64,000 nucleotides of DNA from Hirundichthys speculiger (GCA_018398805.1 JAGFBZ010000289.1:4791001-4855000); one strand, 5' to 3'; positions 1 through 10,928 are shown, counted from the stretch's first letter. The notes: generated by a model from the letters alone, not told the origin. Made by a program: numbers and translations.

Positions 1-1301
1 CAGCAGTGTAATTATTTTGCTGTCAACTTATAGTGTCAAAATCATGTCAATATCCAAAGGATTTAAAGAGGCAAACTCAACCCGAGACCCACTAAAAAAT
101 ATTTTACATACATAAAATTGAACTTCTTCCTTGTGCATTGCACACAACATTAAGGACCCAAAAGCTCTGTGACATTATGAAAGAATGTTAAAGGAAATCC
201 TGTCCTGAATTTAAGGAAAGTGTTCCCCTCTTGGTGGGACAGTAGTAGTAATAGTTGACATGAATTCTTGACAGGAAGTGATCCTGACAAGAGGCTAGAT
301 GCCAAACCTTCAGTGAAGTCAGTCAGGCATAAATTCACACTTTGTGACTTTTTAAAAACAACTTTTTTTTAAAGTTTTGATAACAAAAAAAAAAAAAAAA
401 AAAAAAAACTTAATTCAGAAAATGTTGTGGCATCATAAAAGATGGTTTTGCAAATTTTGCAAATGTTTAATCGGACTGAAAGAGTTTAGTTCAATTTTGC
501 TGCTCCTGGAGCTGGTGGATTTCAAAAACTACTGGAATAGTGAAGGAGGAGGACTGCTTTGGATATTATCTTCAAAACCTCTTGCCATCAACTGGGCAAA
601 ATTTGGTTTTCCAACAGACAGGAACCGGTTAAATGTAAAATGTTGACTAATAGCATGCATTTATGACCAGCCAAAATAAAATTATATGAATTGTGCCAAA
701 AAATGTATATATTGTAGAAAACCTTTTAGCCTATTTTAGTTGGATTGCCAATTCTACATAATATCCAAATAGCTTCTGACAGACTTTTGATGCCATTCAA
801 AAACATTTGGTCAAGGTGCAACTTGCTAAGGGGCCATCCAACCATCCATTTTTTTGTACTGTTTTCATAATGTGTAGGGTGACGGGGGTGAAGCTGCTTC
901 CTGTCACAGATCAGTCGAGGTGGGGTTACCAGTCAGGTACCAGGTTACCTGAGACACACCAGACATATAGATATGAAAATGAGTGTTACTGTGCAAATTT
1001 ATGAAAAGTTCCAAACTATTCTGGATTAAAATAAATATTACAAGTAGTGAGCCAGTATATATAAAATGTACCTTGTGCTGATTTCAGAGATCCCAAAATA
1101 AATACAAATTTGTGCACCAAATTCATGGTTTCTTCCCTAAATTAGTGTCTGTAAGGTTATTCTGCTGTAGTAAATCAGCAGCTCAAATAAATAATTAAAA
1201 GTCGAATTTTGCCATTGCATTCATGTCCATGTTGTGTGTAAGTAAACCTCTGACTGAAACTTTTTGTTACATTTGATCGTGTGTGTGTGTGTTTATGTTA
1301 G
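1..1301. other. Intronic DNA of dhrsx upstream of the first visible exon
   Basis: No exon is recognisable here. The stretch is A/T-rich, with a poly-A run around 384-408. A weak resemblance to the CCATCCA-tailed SINE seen elsewhere in the window occurs around 828-965 (CCATCCATTTTTT followed by a GTAGGGTGACGGGG-like block), but it is too degenerate to call firmly. The exon at 1302 starts in phase with two bases completing a codon, so at least one more coding exon must lie upstream, outside the window or in a part I could not recognise. Confidence 0.6.
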
Positions 1302-1509
1302 CGGGTGCAATGCTCGTTCCTGAAGGCCGTACTTGTGATGGATTTGAGCAGCACTTTGGAGTAAATTACCTGAGCCACTTCCTGTTGACCTGGCTACTCC
1401 TGGATACACTGAAGGATTCTGGGAAGTCTGGTTATCGCTCCTGTGTGGTCAATGTTTCGTCATCAGCCCACTGCATTGGGGAGATCAGACTAAATGACCT
1501 AAATAGTTG
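1302..1509 (+). CDS. dhrsx: dhrsx-like SDR oxidoreductase, internal exon
   Basis: Internal coding exon of a short-chain dehydrogenase/reductase. The acceptor AG is at 1300-1301 and the donor GT at 1510-1511 (GTAGGT). The exon opens with two bases that complete an Ala codon of the NNAG motif, then reads [38 protein letters not shown] and VVNVSSSAH. The [13 protein letters not shown] block is the SDR helix 4-5 region, and the Ser residues of VNVSS (1457-1465) contain the catalytic serine. The exon ends with the first two bases of a Cys codon shared with the next exon. From family knowledge, DHRSX acts at the ER membrane in dolichol synthesis, oxidising polyprenol and later reducing dolichal. 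The NAD(P)-binding TGxxxGxG part must lie in exons off the left edge. The alternative is a closely related RDH/DHRS paralogue; the exon boundaries and sequence favour DHRSX. Confidence 0.85.
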
Positions 1510-3197
1510 GTAGGTGCATTTTGTTTTCTAAAATTATCACTCAATTAAAAAAAAATCTGTAAACTCCATTGTTACATGCAGTTGTTGGGAAGCAAATGGG
1601 CAGAACATGTTTTTTTTTTCTTTTCTTTCTAACCTACTGTGGCACTTAATGACATTTTAATGGCATTCGCATGGTGACTGTGTAAATGTTGTTGTAATGC
1701 TAAATGACATTACAATTACATTTGCTGTTTCAAAAACAATTAGAGATCTTAGTTATGTCTAATAATGTCTGTCAAAATGGATCATTTACAAAAAATAGCC
1801 TTTCCTGAAGGAGTACTTGATTACTTCATCTCCATGCTGCTTGTTTCAGAAGACCATTTCATTCCAGGTCTTATTACACTCAACTGTATTTTCAGGGTTG
1901 TCATCACCAACAAATATTGGCACCGTGTAATTTTTAGTTGAGAACACTTCTGCAAAGTAGTATCATCAGCCTCAATAGTTAGTTTGCTGTTTATTTGAAT
2001 ATTTGTAGTTGTCCACTGTTCTTCAACTCTCAAAACATGTTCTAAAGCCTCTGGTTCAAAAACAAGGTTTTCTTCTACCAAATTCAGGATTTCCTATAGG
2101 ACTTCTATCATAATTCTTCTCCTGTGTTCACAAGGATTGATAGGTCCAAGTGTTAAGAACCAGGATATTACTGTATTCAGCTTTGACATAAATGGATACC
2201 ATAACATTTTAAAATTTGATCTACAATGCCACAGATTATTGTTATCTTTTGAAAAAGATGGCATAATGTGTTTCCTCTAAATCACAGGCCTCTTTGCTGG
2301 CGCTGTCTTCTGCAGTTGAGGGATGTTGATTAGGACTTAATTTCCTGCTGATTCTGATTCAGGCAAAAAACTCATTGATCATCAGGAAGTGTGACCATCT
2401 GTATAAAAGCAGTGTGGCATATATCAAAGTTTTTCCAATATGCTGAGTATTCAGGTGTGTGTCAACATAATACCAAGAAGGAAATGTTATTATGCCATTT
2501 CCAAGCAATTTAGAGTCTATAGAGAGAAAATGTGAAAGTGGAAAAATAATCAAGATTGCTATGAATCCTGCTATGGCTGGACATTCCAGCAACTCCACTC
2601 CAAGGTTGGGTCATGCAGTGCTCAGAAAATACATCTCAGACTCTCCAGCACTGCTCCCCAGTTCCGGTCCTCAGGGGTCACTGTCCTGCATGTTTTAGAT
2701 GTGTCCTTGCTCCAACGCAGCAGATTCAAATGAACATTAACAAGCTAATGCAGACCTTAAAAACAAACTGATAGTGATCAATTTATCTGAATGAGGTGTG
2801 TTAAAGCAGGAGAATGTCTGAAACATGCAGGGCAGCAGCCCTTGAGGACCAGGAAGGAGGAACATTGCTCTGTAGGCCTCAGTTTGTGTGTTGTATGTTA
2901 AAGTTCCTGACAGAACAATTATAAAGACTGCACAAGTATAGCTTGTATGGAAGGTTTGCAAAAGCTTCTTCTCTGAAAATACAATGTATTGCTTCCAAAA
3001 TTTTGTCTGAATAAACCACAGGAATTGTGGAGCAGTATCCTTTGGGCAGGTGACACAAAGGTGACATATGTTTAAAAAGCAGAACATCACTTAAATGAAA
3101 ACCAAACACACAATACAACTAGCAGGCTTGGTGGCGGGGAGATGTTGATTGGGCTTATTTTGCAGCCACAGAACCTGGGCACCCTGCTTGTCACTGA
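1510..3197 (+). other. dhrsx intron, first part
   Basis: This is intron sequence up to the Tc1 element. The stretch 1560-2640 shows no recognisable gene or repeat family; the minus-strand open frames there are short and unlike any protein I know. The miniature inverted-repeat element at about 2650-2860 is listed separately. The whole intron (1510-5272) is 3763 bp, of which about 1.57 kb is the Tc1 insertion. Confidence 0.6.
2650..2860. mobile_element. Imperfect inverted-repeat miniature element (MITE)
   Basis: The left arm beginning near 2663 (TCCGGTCCTCAGGGGTC then CTGTCCTGCATGTTTTAGA) is matched, reversed and complemented, by the right arm ending near 2854 (ATGCAGGGCAGCAGCCC then TTGAGGACCAGGA). 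Arms of about 50 bp flank about 100 bp with no coding capacity. Similar GTCCTCAGGGGTC-type foldbacks are widespread in teleost introns. I could not find clear target duplications, so the exact ends and superfamily are unsettled. Confidence 0.5.
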
Positions 3198-4771
3198 TCA
3201 GGCTTCAAACATAAAAATATAAAATTTCAATTTTTTGTCAAGAATCAGCAACAAGTGGGACACAATCATGAAGTGGAACAGAATTTATTGGATATTTTAA
3301 AAGTTTAACAAATTAAAAACTGAAAAGTGGGGCGTGCAACATTATTCGGCCCCTTTTACTTTCAGTGCAGCAAACTCACTCCAGAAGTTCAGTGAGGATC
3401 TCTGAATGATCCAATGTTGTCCTGAATGACTGATGATGATAAATAGAATCCAACTGTGTGTAATCAAGTCTCCGTATAAATGCACCTGCTCTGTGATAGA
3501 CTTAGGGTTCTGTTTAAAGCGCAGAGAGCATCATGAAGACCAAGGAACACACCAGGCAGGTCCCAGATACTGTTGTGGAGAAGTTTAAAGCTGGATTTGG
3601 ATACAAAAAAATTTTCCAAGCTTTAACAAACATCTCAAGGAGCACTGTGCAAGCAATCATATTGAATTGGAAGAAGTATCAGACCACTCCAAATCTACCA
3701 AAACCTGGCAGTCCCTCTAAACTTTCATCTGGAACAAGGAGAAGACTGATCATAGATGCAGTCAAGAGGCCCATGATCACTCTGGATGAACTGCAGAGAT
3801 CTACAGCTGAGGTGGAAGAGTCTGTCCAGAGGACAACAATCAGTCGTACATTGCACAAATCTGGCCTTTATGGAAGAGTGGCAAAAAGAAAGCCATTTCT
3901 CAAAGATATCCATAAAAAGTCTTGTTTAAAGTTGCCACAAGCCACCTGGGAGACACACCAAACATGTGGAAGAAGGTGCTCTGGTCAGATGAAACCAAAA
4001 TCAAACTTTTTGGCCACAATGCAAAACGATATGTTTGGAGTAAAAGCAACACAACTCATTACCCTGAACACACCATCCTCACTGTCAAACATGGTGGTGG
4101 CAGCATCATGGTCTGGGCCTGCTTTTCTTCAGCAGGGACAGGGACAATGGTTAAAATTGATGGGAAGATGGATGGAGCCAAATACAGGAGCATTCTGGAA
4201 GAAAACCTGTTGGAGTCTGCAGAAGACCTGAGACTGGGACGGAGATTTATCTTCCAACAAGACAATGATCCAAAACATAAAGCCAGATCTACTATGGAAT
4301 GGTTCACAAATAAACGTATCCAGGTGTTAGAATGGCCAAGTCAAAGTCCAGACTTGAATCCAATCGAGAATCTGTGGAAAGAGCTGAAGACTGCTGTTCA
4401 CAAATGCTCTCCATCCAACCCTTACTCGAGCTGTTTTGCAAGGAAGAATGGACAAGAATTTCAGTCTCTTGATCTGCATAACTGATAGAGACAAACCCCA
4501 AGAGACTTGCAGCTGTAATTGCAGCAGAAGGTGGCGCTACAAAGTATTAACGCAAGGGGGCTGAATAATATTGCACGCCCTTCATTTTCAGTTTTTTATT
4601 TGTTAAAAAAGTTTTTAAAAAAAATCAAATAAATTTCGTTCCGCTTCACGATTGTGTCCCACTTGTTGATTCTTGACAAAAAATCAAAATTTTATGTCTT
4701 TATGTTTGAAGCCTGAAATGTGGCAAAAGGTTGAAAAGTTCAAGGGGGCCGAATATTTTCGCAAGGCACTG
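3198..4771 (+). mobile_element. Tc1/mariner element, left end truncated
   Basis: Non-functional Tc1-type transposon in the dhrsx intron. The right inverted repeat is complete and ends GCAAGGCACTG at 4771, followed by TA (4772-4773), the usual Tc1 target. The left copy of the repeat begins only at about 3198 (TCAGGCTTCAAACATAAA) and lacks the outermost 70-odd bases that the right copy shows, so the outer left end has been lost. Inner parts of both repeats match well: GTGGGACACAATC, AAATTTATT, and GGGCGTGCAA next to ATTATTCGGCCCC/ATTATTCAGCCCC. The element carries a broken transposase (3533-4550). With one terminus missing it could not transpose even if transposase were supplied. Confidence 0.9.
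3533..4550 (+). pseudogene. Tc1 transposase, frameshifted (DD34E)
   Basis: The N-terminal part (from ATG 3533) has the paired-like helix-turn-helix region (VVEKFKAGFGYKKI, ISRSTVQAII). The reading frame changes near 3920-3935 and continues as [36 protein letters not shown] and [15 protein letters not shown]. The three catalytic acidic residues are recognisable: Asp in WSDET, Asp in QQDND, and Glu in PIENLW with 34 residues between the last two, the DD34E signature. A second frame change near 4420 moves the C-terminus (ELFCKEEW, LAAVIAAEGGATKY) to a third frame, which also contains TGA and TAA before the natural stop at 4548-4550. There is also an extra codon before ISRSTV. It is a dead copy; a cut-and-paste transposase is the only reasonable identity. 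Confidence 0.92.
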
Positions 4772-4950
4772 TACCAATATATTTAAGGATCAAACGTGAG
4801 GCCATCTTCAGACAACTAAGGCTTGGGTGAAATTGGGTCATTTGACAGGACAGCACACTTTGATCTTAGGTGAGGTTACTTCAGGTTATTTCTGTTTTAG
4901 GAGATCCTACAAGCTATAGACTTCTGGTGTGTAATTAGTTTTTTACAAAC

Positions 4951-5085
4951 TGCTTCTGCATTTTGACTTGGGTTTTAGTTAATTAAACAATGACACTGTC
5001 TTAATTGTTTAATTTATTTAATTAATTAATTTATTAGACAGTGTCATTGTTTAATTAACTAAAACCAAGTCAAAATGCAGAAGCA
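4951..5085. repeat. Near-perfect 51/50-bp foldback palindrome
   Basis: The left arm 4951-5001 (starting TGCTTCTGCATTTTGACTT) and the right arm 5036-5085 (ending GTCAAAATGCAGAAGCA) are reverse complements apart from one extra G in the left arm. They flank a 34-bp spacer made almost only of A and T. The unit lies in the dhrsx intron 190 bp before the acceptor of the next exon, so the pre-mRNA could form a long hairpin. No target-site duplication is evident. It may be a very young MITE or a locally generated inverted duplication. Confidence 0.9.
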
Positions 5086-5272
5086 TTTCTTGTTCATTTG
5101 AAGTTATAGCTATGTAATTGTGGAATCTGTGCAGATCAGATGTTTTTTTTTCCTATCATGTTCTGATGCATAAACCATAAAATTGACAGGGAGTACTGTC
5201 AAAACAAACTGAGCTGTTCACCTGAACTTAATGTTAACACCTAACATAAACAACGTCTTTTTCTTTCTTCAG

Positions 5273-5480
5273 CCAGCATTATTCAGCTCATGCTGCTTAT
5301 TGTCAAAGTAAGCTTGCTCAGCTGTTGTTCAGTTCTTACCTCCACCAAGAGATGCAGCGTGGAGGGTTCCCGGTGAGTTTGTGTGCCGTGGATCCTGGCA
5401 TGGTGGATACCGCTCTCTATTGCCATCTATGGACGCCTCTCCGCTTGGCACAAAGTGTCATTGCTCGTCTCCTTTTTAGG
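5273..5480 (+). CDS. dhrsx: dhrsx-like SDR oxidoreductase, penultimate exon (active site)
   Basis: The exon follows a pyrimidine tract ending in AG at 5271-5272 and ends before GTAAG at 5481. Its first base completes the Cys codon begun in the exon at 1302-1509, giving a continuous reading LNDLNSCQHYSAHAAYCQSK. The catalytic Tyr-x3-Lys is YCQSK, with Tyr at 5298-5300 and Lys at 5310-5312. Next come LAQLLFSSYLHQEM, then SLCAVDPGMVDTALY, the SDR motif after beta-strand 6 that contacts the cofactor (VDPG), then LRLAQSVIARLLFR. The exon ends in phase 0. The intron that follows (5481-8644) carries a miniature transposon. Both 208-bp exons keep an open frame with all SDR active-site residues, so this is a living gene rather than a relic. 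Confidence 0.88.
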
Positions 5481-5867
5481 GTAAGATGTTTCTCACACTG
5501 TGGGCAGCTTTTTGGCCACAAATTCAGATTTATATTGTTGTAGAGCAAAGGAAGCCTGAAATAAACAGTAACTGTTAAACTAGATTTCCTATTTAACCAT
5601 TATGAATGTCCTTGTACTAAACTTTTTAGTGCTGTCTTATCACTACATTGTCTCTAATGTGGGATTTTGATTCTATTACATTCTTGTGACTGGGATAATT
5701 TTTACACCAAGTTTGTAACATTAATAATTTTAGATGTCTTCTCAAGCTTTTGATCTCATAAGGTCCTTTTTAATTTAAGGCCCTATTTTACGTTCTTCCT
5801 GAATTTTAGTGATTCGAAATTGACTTAAACTGCAATATACCCAGCCAAGCATGGTGCTCATGTAGCA

Positions 5868-6678
5868 CACAGAGAAATACCCTTATTTTTCACGGTTAAT
5901 GGGGACCGGAGCCCCCCCCCCCCCCCGAAAATAAAAATCTGCGAACAGGAGCCTGAGCCCCCCAAGCCTAAATAATGTGTTTAAAATATGTTTAAAAACT
6001 GCAAAAAAGTAGCGAAGGCACTGCAGCGAAACAAGACAAAGGCTCAACTGTGGTCTTTCTGTTACCTTCACAGCCTCTGGTCTCCATAGTAAAGAAACCG
6101 CTGGTATTGTGCTATTTTTGGCACGTAATTAGTGGGTAATACGCTAAAAACAACAAAAGGAAAAGTCCGGGTTTTTTCTGCATGGAACGGGCACTTTATT
6201 CTGGCACTGCAGGAACTTGTAACATCACACAGGTTGTATTGTTCAACTCCTGTCGGTTAACAGAGAATGTAAATCTATACATGCTGGACTGCTGTTTATG
6301 CTCACTCCACTTTTCATCTAACCCTGTTTTAGTTCTGCTGTCCCACGACACACACACACACACACCATTACCCATAAGGCTACCTTCTTAAAAGGGGCCA
6401 GGCTGGCTCACAACAGCCTGTGAGCCTCTTCGCTGTGAGAAAACGCGCACGACATCCTGTGATGCTTGGGTGATGCGTCTCGGCCAATCAGCACACAGAT
6501 TCTAGAGTGCTGGGTCGTCTGCGTTTCTCGTGTTGCTTTTGCTGCTGTGGGGTGGATTTTTGCGGAATTTCTGCAATTTTTTCTTGATTTTTTTAAAATT
6601 ATAATATATATTTCTGAAAAATCCGTGAATAACTAAAACCGCAGAACTTAAAGCACGAATTGGCAAGGGATCACTGTA
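5868..6678 (+). mobile_element. CAGTGATCCC-family miniature element, copy A
   Basis: One of four copies in this window (others at 40783, 56978 and 62162). The right end is AAGGGATCACTGTA (6665-6678). The left end is eroded (CCCTTATTTTTCACGGTTAA just after it, from about 5879). Internal landmarks shared by the copies are ACTGCAGCGAAACAAGACA, GGTCTTTCTGTTACCTTCAC and CTTGTAACATCACACAGG. The terminal repeat TACAGTGATCCCTT with TA at the edge resembles Tc1/mariner/pogo-type termini. It has no transposase, so it is non-autonomous. A run of 15 C occurs at 5912-5926. It lies in the dhrsx intron. Confidence 0.8.
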
Positions 6679-8644
6679 GAAACTTCACAATCTAACAGGC
6701 CCAGAAGTTTTAAAGTCATGGTGCATGGAATTACATAAAAAACAGTCTCCAAATGTTGCCAAGTGACGGTTGTTGTTTTTATAATTTTGTCTAGATTTAC
6801 TTTGTGTTTCCTACAGGTGGAGAATTTATTTGTTGCATTTAGTAGTGTGGCTACTATTACGGATTGCATGTCACCTCACATGCATTTTTGTGTGTTCATG
6901 TGTGTAACACACACCAACAGGCACAGAGATTTGTGTCCACATTACCACAAACAGAAGGTCACTGAAATTAATTCAGGCTGTTATCTTTGTGTTGCATCTT
7001 CAAGCCTTGGCTAAAAGGAGTTACAGCAAGCCCATGTTAATGTCTGCGAGATTTGATAGAGAATGACCTGTGCACATGTTGCCCAAAACTGCAGTTTTTT
7101 TTTTCAACTTGTGAGCATAATCTTTAGGGTGTTTCAGACCCACAAATTCAAATACATGATCACATTTACCCCTGCATGTAATCATTAAAACATCCATGCA
7201 GACATCCTGTTATTCCTGCCTGTTACTAGGCCACTTCACCTCCTGTAATATTTAGGTCTACACAGAGGCAGAGATTAAAAGGTGGGAAATACAGAACAGC
7301 AGAGAGAGTTCTCTATAAAATAAATGGAATAAGATAAAATGTAAAACAAAATAAAATATAAAAAGCAAACATGGAAGTTCCATCTGTGCTGACTTATCAA
7401 AGGAGTTGTTACAATGAAACATCTCAGACATGATGAAAGGCTAAAAAAATTTAGGAAAACATACACTGTTGTATTTCTACACACCTGACACGACTTTCAT
7501 TGTATTGTGTATTGAAAACACTTCCTTTTGGGGTGTTTTTATCCTTCCTCCTAACACTGGCTCTTTATCACATCAGAGAAGGCAGATTTTCCTTGTATGG
7601 TTTGCTAAGCACTTTGCTTTTGTTTCCAAGATGTCTTCAAAGATATGACTTTGTGAGGGGAGAAGGAGGGCAAGGATTTGAGGAGTTAAGGTCATTTACA
7701 GGAAATGCTGAAAACGGAGCACTGCTAATATGTTTTAAACCTGTTTAACCAGCAACAGGACACATACAACAAGTCGTATGTGTTCATGAGTCATTAGCTC
7801 TGCCCATCAGTAAGCCTCCAGAAATTGAACCAATCAGAAAACACTTGAGAGAAATCTGCTCGTTTTCAGGAAGAGCTTCTCCTTGTGATTCTCAGTCTTT
7901 GTCATTCAGAAATAATTAGAGGCTTTGTAGTGGTGATTCATGAAAAGCTCCTCTAGAGGTACAAGAGAAGAGAAATTTGATGGTTTAAAATGAGCATATT
8001 AGAGACAAAAATCAACTAAATTCTTTAACTAGAAATGTACACTAACCATGCTCAGTTATAAACTTTTAATACAAATACACAAGCAAATAATTCCATCAGC
8101 ATGCTTTAAAGAAAGGCACAATTAATATTTCAGAAGACACAGTGACTGAGAAATCACAAAAGGTATTCTAGGAAATGCTTTTTTTCACCACTGCAGCCTC
8201 TCCATGAGCACACAAAGCAACAGACTACAGCCAGCAAGATGAATAATAGAGAGCTTCTTAGGTTTATCAGTATTATACTGACAAATCTGACCCGCCAGGA
8301 TAAAACCATAATTCATTTATGAGAACAACAAAAATTCATGTTTTATGCTGTAAAGTAAGTGTGCTGTTAATGCTCACAGCTCTCTCACATATGCATAGAT
8401 GGACGCAGGCATTCACTTACAGACACTTGGCCCGAGTTTACTTTTCACTGATGTTAACATATAGTGACACCAGTGCCTTGCATTCAGACATATACATGGT
8501 ATTCTCAGCATTTTTTTCTTTTCTTTTTTTTTTTTTTTTTTTAAGTGATAGCTTGATTCCCTTTGATGTTCATCTTCTTTTGACTTGAAATAGCATTACT
8601 AAAATTCTTTTGTGTACATGTGTCTTTGTGTCTGTTTTTCCTAG
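6679..8644 (+). other. Remainder of the last dhrsx intron
   Basis: No gene is recognisable. The stretch is A/T-rich, contains a T-rich run at about 8523-8542, and ends in a good polypyrimidine tract and AG (TGTTTTTCCTAG) at 8644. The open frames here have no features of real exons. Confidence 0.6.
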
Positions 8645-8812
8645 ACACCTGCAGAGGGCGCTGTCACTGTGCTATCAGCAGCCCTGGATGGGAGCTGTGA
8701 AGGAGGCTACTGGGCCAATGGGTGCAGGGAGGTGACAACACCACCGACCTTTGACCCCCAGCTTCAGCTCAGCTTATGGGAAGTCAGCATGCAGTTGTTG
8801 GGCCTACAGTAA
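8645..8812 (+). CDS. dhrsx: dhrsx-like SDR oxidoreductase, terminal exon
   Basis: The last coding exon starts in phase 0 after TTTTTCCTAG, giving LLFR followed by TPAEGAVTVLSAALDGS, the usual SDR/DHRSX join (TPxEGAxT) that begins the C-terminal helix. It continues GGYWANGCREVTTPPTF and DPQLQLSLWEVSMQLLGLQ and stops at TAA 8810-8812. The final helix with QL..LWE is the typical tail of DHRSX/RDH proteins. YWANG stands where human DHRSX has a YLYNE-like segment, so this tail is divergent but collinear. With the two exons above this gives about 195 codons of the C-terminal two-thirds of the enzyme. Confidence 0.87.
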   Translation, partial: TPAEGAVTVLSAALDGSCEGGYWANGCREVTTPPTFDPQLQLSLWEVSMQLLGLQ

Positions 8813-10560
8813 CAGAGTGCGTTAGATGACCATCAGGACTAAGCCTATTTAAAAATGTCATGTAAAGACCCCTAACTTCAGCCCACCAGCTACCCTCTTC
8901 TTCTCCCTTATTTTTTTTTTATTTTTTTCATCCATATCCATATATCCAGGTGTTGGTAGCACCACAGTTGACTGTGTCAACATAAACTATGACTGGTTGT
9001 TTGGGGACAGAAGAACTCCTATTTGTTCCACACCTGTCAAAGGAACATGACAGAAGATGGAAGACATTATTTGTTTTATGTTGTTTGAAAAAGGAAAGAT
9101 ACCACATTTAAATAAGCAGGTGCCCCTCAGTCAGTAAGTTGGTGTCACTCAACACCGATCTCACATCCTGATCATAAATATTATCAGCTGTCCTGTCAAT
9201 GAATTGGGTCCACATAAAAATCACAAATGAAACATGCCCAACTCTAACAATTACAATGACTTTTCTGTATCATCAACAGTAAAATTAAATCTTGTTCCAA
9301 AAAAATGCAATGATGAAATTCTAGAGTATGCATTTAAACTCCTGGACAGTTATACGATCTAAACCAGCTTGCTACTGCAAGGGAAATTCACTGTTATTGG
9401 TTTGCTTTGACATATACAGATACTTCTCAAAAACGTCTTACCAACCTGTCAGTTTTAGAGGGAGAACCTTTTTTATTTATTTCCATGTTCTTAACCTATT
9501 AATGGTTGGTTCTGAAACCTTGTCCCAACTGATGGTCGTAACCTGATAATTAAAAAAAAAAAAAAAAAAAGCAACAATAACCTGGTCCTGTTTTTCTACC
9601 ACTTGTTAACAAAAGCTTTTCCTCCAGAGTAATGAGGATCTGGGAAGATGCTGAAAAGGGTATCAGTCCCAGATAAAAGCCTGGATTAAATTCGGAATAA
9701 CGCTCATCCTGAGAGTGGTGAGGTGTTTGGTTTTGTGGTAGGAATTCTGTTAAGAACCCAGGATTTCCCAACGCATCAAGTGGCTTATGTCTGCTCAGAA
9801 ACAAAACAGAAGGATGAGAAGTTGTCCTCCACTTCATTCTGTCACTGTTTTTCTTTGAATTATGTGTTGATCGCTTTTGCTGTGTTTGTGTGAAGTATGC
9901 GTCGTGCACGCAAGTAAATAATTTACTTATATGCAGGCCCAATTCATGCTGATGGACATCATAATAAAGGGCAGTCCTGCAGGAGAGTGAGGAAAGGCAC
10001 TTTTGTTTCTAGTGTACAAACTGTGATTGGTTCCTCATTGCTGCTGCTAATGCTCTTTGTTCACTTGGCACTGTTCCCAGTGCATTGTGGGATTGAGATT
10101 TCCCAGTGGTGAGACTCCAACTCTATCTGTTGAGCCGACAAACACACTCACTCGGAAATGCTGGAAGGCAGTACATCCAGACAAAAACTTATCCAAACAA
10201 GCTCACAGCAAACAAACATGTCTGTCTCCTTACAGGGCTATACTCCCAAGCCTATACAAACACAAGTTCTGCCATAACACCATTTCCACTGTGATCAATG
10301 CATTTTGGCTGTGAGGATACAATGTTTATCTCAAATTGACAAGTTTAAGCTAAATTTGTTAACCATAATTCATTCCTGGTCGTTTGAAAAACTGCCACTG
10401 AACATCCAGCCTTCTTAATAATTTGTTGTATGTGAAGCAATAGTATCACTGTGGTAGCTAATTTAGTCAGAGACATTCAAAACAGGAGCAGAGTGGGAAA
10501 ATGTACAAAGGAAGAATCATACCAGCCTCAAATTGCCCATTTATCAAGAATTTAAAATTT
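8813..10560 (+). other. dhrsx 3' UTR and following intergenic DNA
   Basis: The stretch after the dhrsx stop has no other gene. A T-rich run sits near 8911-8929 and an A18 run at 9553-9570. The first clean AATAAA after the stop that I see is at 9963-9968; if used, the 3' UTR would be about 1.15 kb, but a variant signal (for example ATTAAA near 9283) could be used instead. A minus-strand open frame at 9550-9942 looks like a chance frame ending in poly-A-derived Phe residues. Confidence 0.5.
9963..9968 (+). terminator. Possible dhrsx polyadenylation signal AATAAA
   Basis: This is the first canonical AATAAA after the dhrsx stop codon at 8810-8812, on the same strand. The downstream sequence becomes GT/T-rich about 40-60 bp later (TTTTGTTTCTAGTGTAC). 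It is plausible but unproven because the distance is long. Confidence 0.3.
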
Positions 10561-10928
10561 CTGTCTAGATGCATATCCATCCATCCATCCATTATCTATG
10601 CCCATTTAATCCTCTGTAGGGTCACGGGGATCTGCTGGAGCCTATCCCAGCTCTCTTGGGGTGAAAGGCAGGGGTACACCCAGTCATCACAGGGCCACAC
10701 ATAGACAAACAACCATGCACACTAACAACCACTCCTACGGGCAATTTAGAACCACCATTTAACCTAAAATGTATGTCTTTGGACTGTGGGAGGAAGCCGG
10801 AGTACCCTGAGGAAACCCACACAAGCATGGGGAGAACATGCAAACCCCACACAGAAAGGCCCAGGTTCAAACCAGGAACCTTCTAGCTGTGAGGCAATAG
10901 TGCTGACCACTAAGCCACCGTGCTGGCC
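10561..10928 (-). mobile_element. tRNA-derived SINE with (ATCC)n tail
   Basis: Read on the minus strand, the element begins near 10925 with a tRNA-like head (GCACGGTGGCTTAGTGGTCA, A-box like, then a B-box-like GGTTTGAACC around 10864). A conserved body follows (TTTGCATGTTCTCCCC, TCCTCCCACAGTCC, AAATTGCCC) and it ends in GGAT repeats, seen on the plus strand as ATCCATCCATCCATCCATT at about 10575-10594. This SINE is ubiquitous in teleost genomes. Related copies in the window are at 18726, 21317 and 48745. This copy is nearly full length. Confidence 0.85.

Noticed and set aside
377..646. 89-codon frame near the left edge as an upstream dhrsx exon
   Set aside because: No SDR motif, begins in a poly-A run and lacks suitable splice sites.
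6182..6391. Frame MERALYSGTAGTCNITQ, also seen at 41097
   Set aside because: It recurs only because it lies in the CAGTGATCCC miniature element; it breaks off differently in each copy and has no gene structure.
9550..9942. 130-codon minus-strand frame
   Set aside because: Ends in Phe run from a poly-A tract and has no protein-like domain or splice context; it lies in the likely dhrsx 3' UTR.
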